The translations under genes were made by a program, and so were the position numbers. Source: Gnetum montanum (Eukaryota; Streptophyta; Gnetopsida; Gnetales; Gnetaceae). Taken from it: 53,840 nucleotides of DNA. The first letter of the stretch is position 1; each line of letters starts with the position of its first letter. The stretch is from the NCBI GenBank assembly GCA_015680685.1, contig MNCI01009211.1, positions 295,389 through 349,228 on the forward strand, given 5' to 3'. The notes under the pieces are model-generated. The model searched no databases. It saw only the letters and a program-made list of their open reading frames with translations, and was not told where the DNA came from. Shown here in pieces: positions 35,973 through 46,141 of this stretch.

Positions 35973-36124
35973 TAAGTGATTTTTGATGAGGACGGGCTGT
36001 TGGCTGTTGTGAATTCGAATTCGTAATTGTTGCTGAGTGAGAGAAGAAAGAGCAGAGGATTAGAGCGTGTGGTGTTGCGAAGATTTGCAAGTGCTAAACA
36101 GTGAAATATTCTGAAGCTGTTACA

Positions 36125-39100
36125 ATGGCACCAAAAATCAAAAGGAAAAATGAAAAATTGGCCAAAATCGATGAGGTGTAAGAAAATCTGGAGCATGTTT
36201 CGTAGGCAGTGGTCGATGTTCGTGATCCTACACCTTTGAACCGGTAGGTCATTCCTTACATGCTTATGTTTGTTTTAATGTCTATTTTTCATAGTATCTT
36301 TTGCGTGAATGTGGATTGCAAATTACGAACCTCGGGTTAATGTGAGGGTTTGATGGGATTGCGTCTACCGCCGTTGTCAGGGACGAACCTTGCGTTGTTG
36401 GAAGGGTTTGGGCAATTTCGGCCTGGATAATTAGGCGTAGTTTGTAGGTTTCCTGTATTAACAACACAAATGTAAATCTAGACATTGATTTATGTTTCGG
36501 GTTTTCTGTATAGCATTACGCTAAAGCCTATCCTGATTGTCTTGGATATTGTCGGGGTTCTATGTTGTATAAACCCTATCGTTCCTAATGTCCCTCCCCC
36601 GCAAACGTGATTGCAAGGGAAGGCCATATGGTTTCGACGGGGCACGTTGGAGTTTCTACAGTTCTTACTGCGCAACTACAACATCATTGTGTGGTCTAAT
36701 TTGTCCGGAGATATTGCCGGTGCCATTTTAGAGCACCTGCTGGCGGGTTCTGCACAAGGGATTCTGGCCTTCTTGACAGACGGGGCCATCGACACGGGTC
36801 ATCCTGAGGACCGCGAACTTAGCACCCGAGGCTTGAGGTGCTTAAACTGGATCTGGGAAATGGCCCAGTTTAGTTGTTATCATGCATACAACACACTGTT
36901 TGTGGCTCGTCATGCTTCGACCTATTTCCAGAACCCATAAGGCACAGTGTACTACGCAGGCAGGTAAGCAAATTTTGTTAACTGTATTTTTTTTTGTCAT
37001 CTGTCTGTCATCGATATGAAGTATAAGATAAGCCTATGTGCAAAATGTAAGATGAATCTATGTGGTATGGTACAGGTTTTTTATTCATGACAACAGGCTA
37101 GTTGGAAATGGAGATGCGTTATCATGGGCCGAAACAGCAATAATGGCATTTACTTCCACTAGCAACATGCGCGCTGGTGTTATAGGGCAGATTAGCTTCG
37201 AAATGCATAAGTACCCCACCCGCTATGCTAAGACTTTTGAGAATTGTCAGACACTCGGGTGGCTGCATGATGACTGGACGTTAGATCTGCCCCTCACCGT
37301 TGAGGACGTGCAGAGGAACCTTCTGCCATTTCCCTTGCCATTTGGACCTGGTAAGGCTGTTGTATAGCAGATTATTGCATAGTATAATTGTAAATTGTGA
37401 GCGTTGCATAATAATGTTTGACTTGTGTTTTACGCTGTTCAGTCAGGGAATCCCGGGAGATTACCCTTACGATTTTCGACCGTGAGGCGAGCACCGTCCT
37501 CTTCTGCTACGGGGACATCAAGGACGCACAGCGCTGGCTTGGCCACTCGATGGCTCCAGTTGCGATGACCACCAAGATCCGAGCAGCGAGGCTAATGCAT
37601 CTGTTTTTAGCTGCAACTCCTGATGTCTCTGCTAGTGAAATGCTGACCCTGGTCAACTCCTTCAACAAAAAGGCAGAGCGTTTTTGTACGCGCGTACATC
37701 AGGTACGCGTAAGCTTCAACATTGATGCTTAGCTCTTCGTAGACCTATTTGATGTCCCCTCGAACGGCCTTCCCGTAAGTGAGAAGGCGAAGAGGAGCCT
37801 CGACTTCCAGCAGTGGCTAGAGGAGTGGGTAAGGATCCCGAAGGAGCCTAAAGGGTTTCCTTGTGAAAGATTCCAAATGGACGTTGCCAAGACAATTTAT
37901 CCCCTTTTCCAGGCCCGGACCTTCCCCAAAACTCTCTCGCAAGGGAAGTTCTTTTCTATAGAACAGACCTGTATTATGCGAGAGGTTCTGGAGGAGGGGA
38001 CCCAGTTCAATTGGGCAAGCTATTTTGCTAAGGGGCTGCGCAACGAGATGATCAAGCTTCGTAAGAAGCTTGAGTCTCGTTTTAATGTGCATTACGCCTT
38101 CTTCATAGCTTGCCTTCGGTGGTTTGCTGAGTTTCTAGTCATCCAACGGAATGGGGTCTGGGTGCAGCAAGATCGAGATCAGCTGTCCAAACCCTGGATT
38201 ACCCATATCCTCAGCACTACCCGTGGGCAGTATCCGCCGGAAGGGATCAGGGAGTCACTGTCTATAACAACCAAGGGGTTGGCGACGTCTCGGCTGTGAG
38301 GCCCTGACAGTGTAGGCGGGATAATGCCTACTTACACTGGCGATGCCTCACGGGGGAAACTTCTGGCGAAGGAAATCGTGGAACCTGCAGCTCGAAGTAA
38401 GAGGCTTCGTATAACCGAGGCTTCTATCGAACCTGGGAGCGGCGCAGGCCAAACTATGGCGATCAAAGTTCAGTGGAGTAAGCCCTCGCCTGGTAAGCGT
38501 GAAGAAACTATATTATGCAATGTTCATTTAAATGGTTTGGAATGATATACTAAAGTATTATGATATGACTAGTGAAAACTGCAGAGGAGCTGACCCCTGA
38601 GACAGGGGCAATAGTACTAAGTCGTGGGGTAGGGGCCTCAGTTTTGGAGGAAGAAGCCCCAGCCGTTAGCGGAAGCCATGCACAGAACCTGGTGCATGAG
38701 GAGGCCCCAGCCACTGGAACCAGCGACGCACAGACTCAAGTGCGTGAAGAGGAAAAGGAGGCAGAAAATGTTGGCGAAGTCGCCACTGTCACCGGTAGAG
38801 GTAATGAATGTGTTAGCAAGTTTGCAGGATTTTGATAACAGATGCAGTTTCTAACTGGATTACGCTACAGGAGAAGAGGATGTATCCACGTCTGTCACTG
38901 TGAGTAGAGCGTGGAGAGACTTTCTTGATAAATTTACCTTCATGGAAGGCGTTGTCAGTGACATGATCGAGCACCTAGAGCGCGTCGAACCTGGAGCTGG
39001 TACGTTATGGTTGGTGTAAGGTTGTGATATTACATAGTGGTAATGTGTCACCAATATTGATGATTGTTTCTATTAGGAGCTCGCCTCCGATGGGATCCCA

Positions 39101-40053
39101 CAGAACCCATTGATTTGGACATAGTGGAGCCTCCATCTGATGGGGCAGCCATGCCATGCCACATTTATGAGGAAATACGTAAATGTGCGTTACACTCGAC
39201 ACGCTCCTTATGGGAGAGTAAAGGCGTCAATGAGAGCCTCTGGAAACAGCTGCAGAGAGCAGAACAGAGAGTTGAGTCTCTGACCAAAGAGGTCGGAGAC
39301 CTGAGGTCACGGTGTGACTTCCTACAGGTGCAGGTGATGGGGGATGAAGACTGGAGTACCGCTATTGTTGACTACTCCCGTTATTGGACCGTCATCAAAA
39401 ACAGTGTATAGACCAGTCGGGCGTTGGTAGAGCAGCGGATGCAGATAGAGCTCCTAGCTCAGAAAAGCTAGGATTGGAGGGACTATTGTGCAAGCGTGCA
39501 AGAGTGGGGGCAGAAGGAGAAGGACCACAAACATCTGTATAAGCAAGAAAGCATCGCTTATCGGAAACTCTACCGTGATTCTGCCGTCAAGGCCCAATCT
39601 TTGGAAGTTTTCCTGGACGTCATCGGAGCTTCAGAAGCCTTCAAGAAGTTTGAAGAACAGGTGACTATAAGTGCATCTCCGGAAAGGGAGATGACTCTCC
39701 CCGGGGGCCAGAGAACAGTCCCTACGGACTTCTCTGCGGAAGTAGGGCCATCACAAGTGAGTTTCTGCATGACTAAATCTAAATTCTCTAATTATTTTGT
39801 CAAGGCTTGCCTTGCTGATATGTTTTCTTCTTTTGTATCTAGGTACCAGAAGACGATAGAGAAGACGAGCCAGCTAAGGAGCCAGGAGAGGAAGCAGCAG
39901 ATGCAGAGGAAGAAGTAGAAGCAGAGGAAGAGGAAGAACGCAACGATGAAGAGCGTCCTCCCGTGGAGCCGGTGCCGGAACGAGGACGATCTATTAGGGC
40001 TGGATACGGACTTAAGAGATACCGGCGATAGTGGCAGTAGAGGAAATGCGTAA
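36125..40053 (+). pseudogene. Intron-nested antisense eight-exon gene, copy in element D
   Basis: Exons: 36125-36243, 36514-36963, 37076-37350, 37443-38492, 38585-38800, 38871-38999, 39077-39756, 39843-40053; all introns GT-AG and 70-270 bp. It starts with ATG (MAPKIKRKNEKLAKIDEV, basic, possibly nuclear). Exon 2 matches the FCP1/NIF-type HAD order: ILIVLDIVGVL, EFLQFLLRNYNIIVWSN, FLTDGAIDTG, YNTLF, then NP before a stop and GTVYYAG; the usual DD after NTL is AR here. Exon 4 (350 codons) has FNIDA, DLFDVPSNGLP, GKFFSIEQ. Exon 5 holds a tandem EEAPA duplication, exon 7 a heptad-like helix (ESLTKEVGDLRSRCDFLQ), exon 8 is Glu-rich. Stops lie in exons 1, 2, 4 and 7, and a 1-nt shift in exon 8 precedes the conserved end (GLDTDLRDTGDSG in the shifted frame). 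E retains sense codons at the sites compared. Confidence 0.82.
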
Positions 40054-40242
40054 TTGGAGTTTACGCGTAATCTTATTGATGTGGAGTGAAGTGGTGTTTT
40101 ATGAATGACTGAAAAGACGCGTTATAAAACCTGGTGGATGTTTTAAATGTCAATTATTTTGTCTTTTTTTTTTTGCTTTTATCTGCACAGCGTGAACGTA
40201 ATTTTTAAGGATTTCGCCTAAGTTATAATGATAGGATGTGTA

Positions 40243-40318
40243 ACTAGTTTAAGGCCATTGCGGGCCATCATATGATTCTGGGTAAACTAGCGGCTAGTTT
40301 AAGGCCATTGCGGGTCGC
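40243..40318 (-). repeat. Minisatellite 1 of element D
   Basis: Two units with CTAGTTTAAGGCCATTGCGG on the plus strand, the reverse of the GGCCTTAAACTAG units of E at 11711-11850. It lies 190 bp beyond the antisense gene's stop codon. Confidence 0.7.
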
Positions 40319-40541
40319 CTGCGTAATTACGTAAATGATAATAGCATAAATAGTATAAGTACAGTACATCGAATAGCGTAAGAGATGACAAGCATAAACC
40401 CCGAAAGCGAATGTAGCGTGAAAATGTATGAGACAAAAGAAATGGCTAAGTACAAGCTGTGATAACTTGTCAAAACATGATAACGTACGCAAAGACCATC
40501 GTTCAACCATTAATATGTAGTTGTCTCTTAATGGACTTTAC

Positions 40542-43500
40542 GTTGAGCGTTGTGTAAGGGCAAGAAGACTTATGATTTGACTCCTCTACGCTGCCATCTG
40601 GAAATGGCAGGTCGGCCCAAGCTAGACCATCATCATTATTGTCGGTTTGTTAAGGGATTTGGAGATGGGTCTGATCATCAGTCATTTCTATCTCCGAACC
40701 CCGTTCTTCTTCAATGTTATTGACGGTCGTGGGGGTGATTTCGTCACCACGTATCACAACCTCCCCTCCGGCATAGGGCAGGTGTATCTCTTGGTGTATC
40801 GGTGACGAAACTGCCCTCAACTGGGCTAACCACGACCTCCCTAAGATCAGGTTGAACCCTTGCATCTCCTCGATGACTAAGAAAGTGGCCTCTGTTGGGA
40901 ACTAATCTCCCATCACAAACTCAATACGCACCGTCCCCTTGACTTGAACCCATGCCCCGTTGAACGATTTTACGCAAGCCGTCATCGTGGGAGTGATTTG
41001 GTCGACCAGACCCAACCTATCCATGATGGAATAGGGTATGACGTTGGTAGCTGCGCCATCGTCTATGTGCACCCTCCGGATCCGGTATTGACCAACCCGG
41101 ATGGTGATAAACATAGGTTTAGTTGTCACCTGACCTTTCCCCAGATCGTCTTTAATAGACTCGTCATAGAAGGTCAGCGAGGTAGGCCTGGGTCACTCAG
41201 CTTTAGAAGGAAACATGACAACATGTATCGCTTCTTCCTCCGCTGGTAAGCTGCCATCCACTGATATGGACATCAACATACATACCATAGCCTCACGGTG
41301 TTCCCGAGATGTTATAAGCAGGTCGTAAAGGCTCAGCGTTGTGTTCTTTTGCTTTAGAGCCTGTTTGACTTGCGTAAATGCGTCGAGGAGGTCCTTCTCT
41401 CGGCTAGGTTGTTTATCCCCCTTGTCCTCTTCCATTCGACCTAGGAGACGGATCTCCCGAGGTGGAACGGTGTCAGTCGGGGGGATGATCTTTTTCTTGC
41501 CAAGAGAAGGCGGTTGCGTTTCTACACCTTTATCCTGCCCCTAAGGTACAGGCGAAGGCGCAGAGGCCAGGGGCCTAGGCTTAGGGAAGCTGAGCGTAAA
41601 ATGGTCTTTCATTGCGTTAACTGATGTGTCCTCTACCTTTCATTTGGAAGGTGATGGTTGACCCTTTTGGTTGGAGGTTTGCCCCTGCGTAAGAGGAGCA
41701 GCCTGTGGTTTTGGCACCCTGATAATGAAGGGCGCCCTAGGCATGGGCGCGGACGAGGTTGCGACTTGACTGTCGCTCTGTGACTGAGGGTGTATCCGAG
41801 AAGGTGCCCGTATGATGAAGGGCGGCCTCGAGACCCCACTGGCTGCCAATGAAACGGTTGCCCCCCTTTGTGAGCTGGCAGGCACATGCAAAACAAAAGG
41901 TTGTTTTGGCGGTTCCCTCCTCTCACTGTCCATACTCACCACAGTGATTGTATAGGGATCGTCGTTTACGTTCAATGGGTCCTTATACACGTGCAATGTT
42001 TGGTTTTCTTGATGTGTCGGGTTACTACTATCTAACTTGAGTAAACCATCATCCAGCATACGTTGAATGTCGTCTTTCAACACCCAGCAGTAATCCGTAT
42101 CGTGACCACACAGCTGGTGGTAGTCACAGAAACGGTCGAGCCTGAAAGATCTCGGAACTGGTGGTTCGTTAGGTAAGGCTAAAGAAGGATTCTTCAACAG
42201 TTCACAATGACGTCTGTGACGCTTCAAAGCTTCCTCGGACACCTTCTTAGGCTGAATGTGCCCTGCCCCTAACAGTTGTTTCAACAGTTCGAAGTGTTTT
42301 ACAGGCAAGGCCATGTATTTTGAACGATCCTTACGCTCAAAGTTTGGCTTTGGTTGGGGGGGCCTTCAGGGGCAGTTGTGTCTTAGCTGGTGCTTGCACC
42401 AGCCGTGGTCTCAGGAGGCACCGTCGGTGCCTTTTTGTTCTTAGTCTTTGTACCCTCAGTCATCGCAGCTACTTTCATTGTCGCTGCTTTACCTTTGTCT
42501 TTGTTCTTGCTGTGTGAGTTCCTGTAGGCGACATACGCCGGGTCTTTGTTGGCCTCCGCAGCATCTTGGATGCTTCTAACTTGAGCGAAAGCCTGGTGTA
42601 GGGAGTTGGGGGAGAGATAATACAGCTTTGACTTAATAAAGTCGTTGACTGCTTCTTTGAATATAGTCAGCAGATGTGAGTCTGCGATCGGCTCACGGAT
42701 CTCATTCAAAGTAGCATTCCAGCGCTGTATGAACTTTTGGACGGGCTCGAGCGGGTCTTTTTTCACCCCCATGAGCTGATCCAATGTGACTTCCGGTTTC
42801 AAGTTGTATTTGAAGCGGGTCACAAATTGGGTCAACAGCTCTTCCAAGGTTGAGATGGAAGAGCATGGGAGGGCTCGGTACCAATCCAAAGCTTTCCCTA
42901 TTAGAGACATTACAAAGACTTGGATGATCGTGTGTGACCAATGTTGCAACAGCAAGGACTCGGACCTAAATGTGACCAAATGAGCATTGGGATCTCCCTC
43001 CCCATTGTACTTGGTAAAATGAGGTAGGGACATCCCTAGCGGCAATGACAGCATAGGGACCGCTGGACTAATCGGATCATCTTGGTAAAAGTCCATGATC
43101 TGAATGGTATCAGAATCGGCGGCTTTGAGGCGTCGAACCTCCTCGGTGAGAATCTGTATAAGCTGGAAGGCCTGGTCCAGGCCTGTTGACGGAGGTGTCT
43201 GTGCAGAAGGCATAGGAGGCTGGACTGGGAGGGCAGTGCCAGGAAATGGAAACGAAGGAAGAGGTTGGCTGGCAGCTGGCGGGGTGGGGATCCCAGCAGG
43301 CAGGGGGGCCTCTGAAGACCACCACCCACTGGTTTGCGAAGAGGGGTTAGCTGCCTCTTGCTGCGCAAGATAAGGATGAGGATACTGCGGGACCACCTAT
43401 GGAACATGCGTTGCAGGTGCAACCGGGGGTTGCACGCCATACACCACAGACTGGGTATGTTGCGTCGCTGGGTTGGCCCACTGACTTGCGGGTGGCTGTT

Positions 43501-44290
43501 GGACAAAAATTTGTGGCTGAACAGCTGTAGTAATTTGTTGAGTTGGAGGGGGCAGGAGCGACAAGGTCTGCACTGGGCACGTTGTGGATATGTTGTGAGG
43601 TTGTATCTGAGGGATGAAATGGGATGCGGTGGTCTCCGGGACCACAACTGGGATGCTAAGTATTCACGGTGACGAAACCGCCCCCATGTTATTATGAGGT
43701 ATTTGTACTTGCAGCCCAGACGGCTACATGGTGGCCTGCGGAAGGACGGGGATGTGCATCTGCATGGTCATGGCTAGGTTAAGAGAGGCGGCGTCTCCAT
43801 TGAGTGGAAATGATGGATTAACGTAAGTATGGGGGCTCAGAGTATGGAATGAATGTTCAGACTGGGCCGCAAACTCATCATCTTCTTCCTCCCCACCCTG
43901 GGGTTCCACCATAGCCTGTGGAGCCTGGCTGTTAGCCATGACCAACTGTGTGATAAGTTCATGTTGATGTTCGGTCAAAGGAATGATGTCATAAGCTATT
44001 GGTTTGAAATCATGGCCCCCTTGGTGGATCACCTCAAAGTTTCGTTTCGCTTCGACTTCGGCCCAGTTGAGAGCCAGCTTCGCATGGATCTTAACATAGA
44101 TAAAGTTTTATTCTTCAGGGGTTATGACTATGAAGATGGGCTCTTTTCCCTAAAGTCTCAATGATCGGCGCGATGGTCCTTGAGATCCTACTGCGCCAGG
44201 AGCTGGTCTAGTGACCGAAATAGGGTTCACAGATGTGGCACCCAAATTAGCAGGGACCATGGCAGTTGTGGTCGTGTAAAAGGAATTCAT
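40542..44290 (-). pseudogene. gag-pro polyprotein of element D (first coding exon)
   Basis: ATG at 44288-44290. One frame runs to 42383, with stops in the variable N-terminal third. A shift near 42350 is followed by a second frame from 42314 to the donor at 40542. The gag core (43100-42500) reads HFTKYNGEGDPNAHLVTFRS and ALDWYRALP; the knuckle CDYHQLCGHDTDYC is near 42100; Pro-rich linkers follow. The segment DLLDAFTQVKQALKQ to IHVVMFPSKAE (about 41375-41195) is missing in E. Protease has HIDDGAATNVIPYSI and NLILGRSWLAQL. Its length and layout agree with E. Confidence 0.85.
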
Positions 44291-44512
44291 TGATCAATGA
44301 GATTTGATGATGACTGATAACGGGATCTAAAGATGGCTGGCAATAAGATCACAAATAGGCTTTCTACCCTGTAGGATTCCAAGGGAATCGTTGTTGAGAC
44401 CGATCTACACCACACGATTTATCGTAAGCTTCCCTGGAGGTATTACATTTACAATTTTGGGTATAGATTGTTAACAGGGCTACCTGAAAAAGGCGGATCG
44501 GAACCTAAGAGG

Positions 44513-44529
44513 CCCTCCTTCTAGCGCCA
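44513..44529 (-). promoter_or_regulatory. Primer-binding site of element D
   Basis: TGGCGCTAGAAGGAGGG on the minus strand, six bases inside the 5' LTR, identical to the site of E. The pairing tRNA is not identified. Confidence 0.65.
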
Positions 44530-44535
44530 GAAAAC

Positions 44536-46136
44536 TGTGACGACGGAAAATGCCGGCAGCTGGAAAATACCAAACACAATCCCGTGTACACAGTTTTAGC
44601 CACGGATCCGTGTGAGGGCTATGCTGGAAAAACGAATCTGCAGCGCCCTGAACGGTCTTATTGATCAGACAAGGACTTACTAATCAGTAAAATGATGGAG
44701 ATTGTGAAATATCCCGTGGATCGATTTGATTCGAGGAATCGCAAAATGAGGGGAAAACAACGTAGATGAATTGTAACGATGATAACGCTAAACACGATAA
44801 GAGGAGGCTAACACAAGAGAAACACGTAGTTTCAAGATCTACGCTTTGACTTAAAAAATGTATATTTTGTATATCACGTTACACTGGGGAGACCCCGATT
44901 ACTTGATGTAAAGCAAGCACACAACAATAAGAAGACTGTCCAAACAGAAGTCCGATCTACCTCGTGGGCCAAAGCTGGGATGCAAGGAAGGTCAAGCTCG
45001 GACGCCTATCAATCAACTGTTTCTGACCAATAGAGTCTACAAACCATGCAAGATGATCTCACGATCTTTGATCTGCTTCTTTCACCTTAGGTAGTTTCTG
45101 TTTAGGACTGCCAATGATTACTGATGGAGAAAGTTGTGTCTTCCACAAAAGAACAATTACTCTTGTTGTCGATGCTCAAAGTGAACTGTGCTCTGTTTCT
45201 ACCGAAAGGTAATGCTGTCCACAGTTTCCAAAGTACTGCTCTCTCTCTTTGTCTCTGCTCAAAGTGATAAATGCTCCGGTGCTCAGAAAAATGTCCTTGC
45301 CTCTTTGATTTGCCAACCCCTGTATCTTTGTCAACTGGGGTATTTATAGGCCGCGACGTCTTGTAGAAAAGGTGCAATCCTGATGAAGTGTACCCTGGAC
45401 ATTTAGGGTACTGTTGACCTGACCCTTTTTGTGTCGAACCTTGTTATCACGCACAATACACTCGGTTGCGTATTGTGCGTGTGAAGAACAGATGCGCGTC
45501 AGGCATGTTTCAACTGTCTTTAGGTTATATTACGCTCATTCACGTTGCGTTGCGTGCATGAGCATAACCTAATATGGAAACAATGGATTCAAGCTGTTTT
45601 ACGCTCTCTTACGCAGCCACGCATAGTTAAGCGTAAACAATGTCTAGCTAGGCGATGCAATACGCTGTGATACGCTACATTGCGTAATGAGTGTATGATG
45701 AGCAATCTGCATGCCAAGAGAAAAGGGTTGATCTGTTGCACTTCCTTAGACTTTGCCTTTGACTGTTTTGGAGCTCATTACGCTGCCATGCGTAACAGAG
45801 CGTAAACCTGGCCTTAAACAAAAGCCTTAGCAAAATATGCGAGAAGTCGCATGTTACACTACTCAAGCCTCTACTCGTGCCGAAGTAAATAGCCTTCTGA
45901 GGCCGGATTATGTCTAAACAGAATCACGGTAAGCGCTATTACGCTATGTCGCGTGATATAGCGTAAACAGAGAAAGCATAGAAAGATTAGGAATCTGCAC
46001 AGGAAGCCGAAGACTTGATACTACGTGCCTCTTGGTCTTGCTCTGTCTTATTTGCTCTTCTGAGATTCTGACATGTACCCTCATCTGAATTGCGAATCTT
46101 TGCCTGAGGCCGACTCGCAATTTTCACGGTGTTTCA
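44536..46136 (-). repeat. 5' LTR of element D
   Basis: A 1,601-bp LTR collinear with 29034-30632. TATA box at 45341-45348, hairpin at 45448-45481. It begins TGAAACACCG at 46136 next to the target duplication ATGAG and ends CGTCGTCACA at 44536. Confidence 0.92.
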
Positions 46137-46141
46137 ATGAG

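Larger units (their letters stand above)
35712..40541 (-). other. Ogre-type intron of element D, between protease and RT
   Basis: On the minus strand: donor CTCAAC|GTAAAG at 40541, acceptor GGTTTTGCAG|GATAG ending at 35712 with CTAATC upstream. Excising 4,830 bp joins pro and RT in phase 0, as in E. The donor hexamer, the branch-like CTAATCATTTACGCA string and the acceptor are conserved between the copies. The intron encloses the antisense gene and minisatellite 1 (40243-40318). Confidence 0.75.
29034..46136 (-). mobile_element. Element D: 17.1-kb Tat/Ogre-like LTR retrotransposon with an intron-nested antisense gene
   Basis: LTRs at 44536-46136 (5') and 29034-30632 (3'), flanked by perfect ATGAG at 29029-29033 and 46137-46141. 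It has the same internal order as E, in minus orientation. The gag-pro and pol frames are better kept than in E: pol holds one frame from 35711 to 32508 with few stops. About 15 differences, largely transitions, separate the LTRs over the first ~240 bp. It lies 5.7 kb from E in inverted orientation, with 3' LTRs facing. Confidence 0.92.

Noticed and set aside
37062-37075. Start codon upstream of exon 3 (MVWYR...) as an independent gene start
   Set aside because: Lies in intron 2 just before a good acceptor, and E has no matching ATG. The conserved reading frame begins at exon 1.
43036-43647. Minus-strand 203-codon Pro/Arg/Ser-rich ORF in D
   Set aside because: Overlaps the gag frame (43396-42383) in another frame. 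Composition follows the Pro/Gln-rich gag linker; E shows no equivalent.
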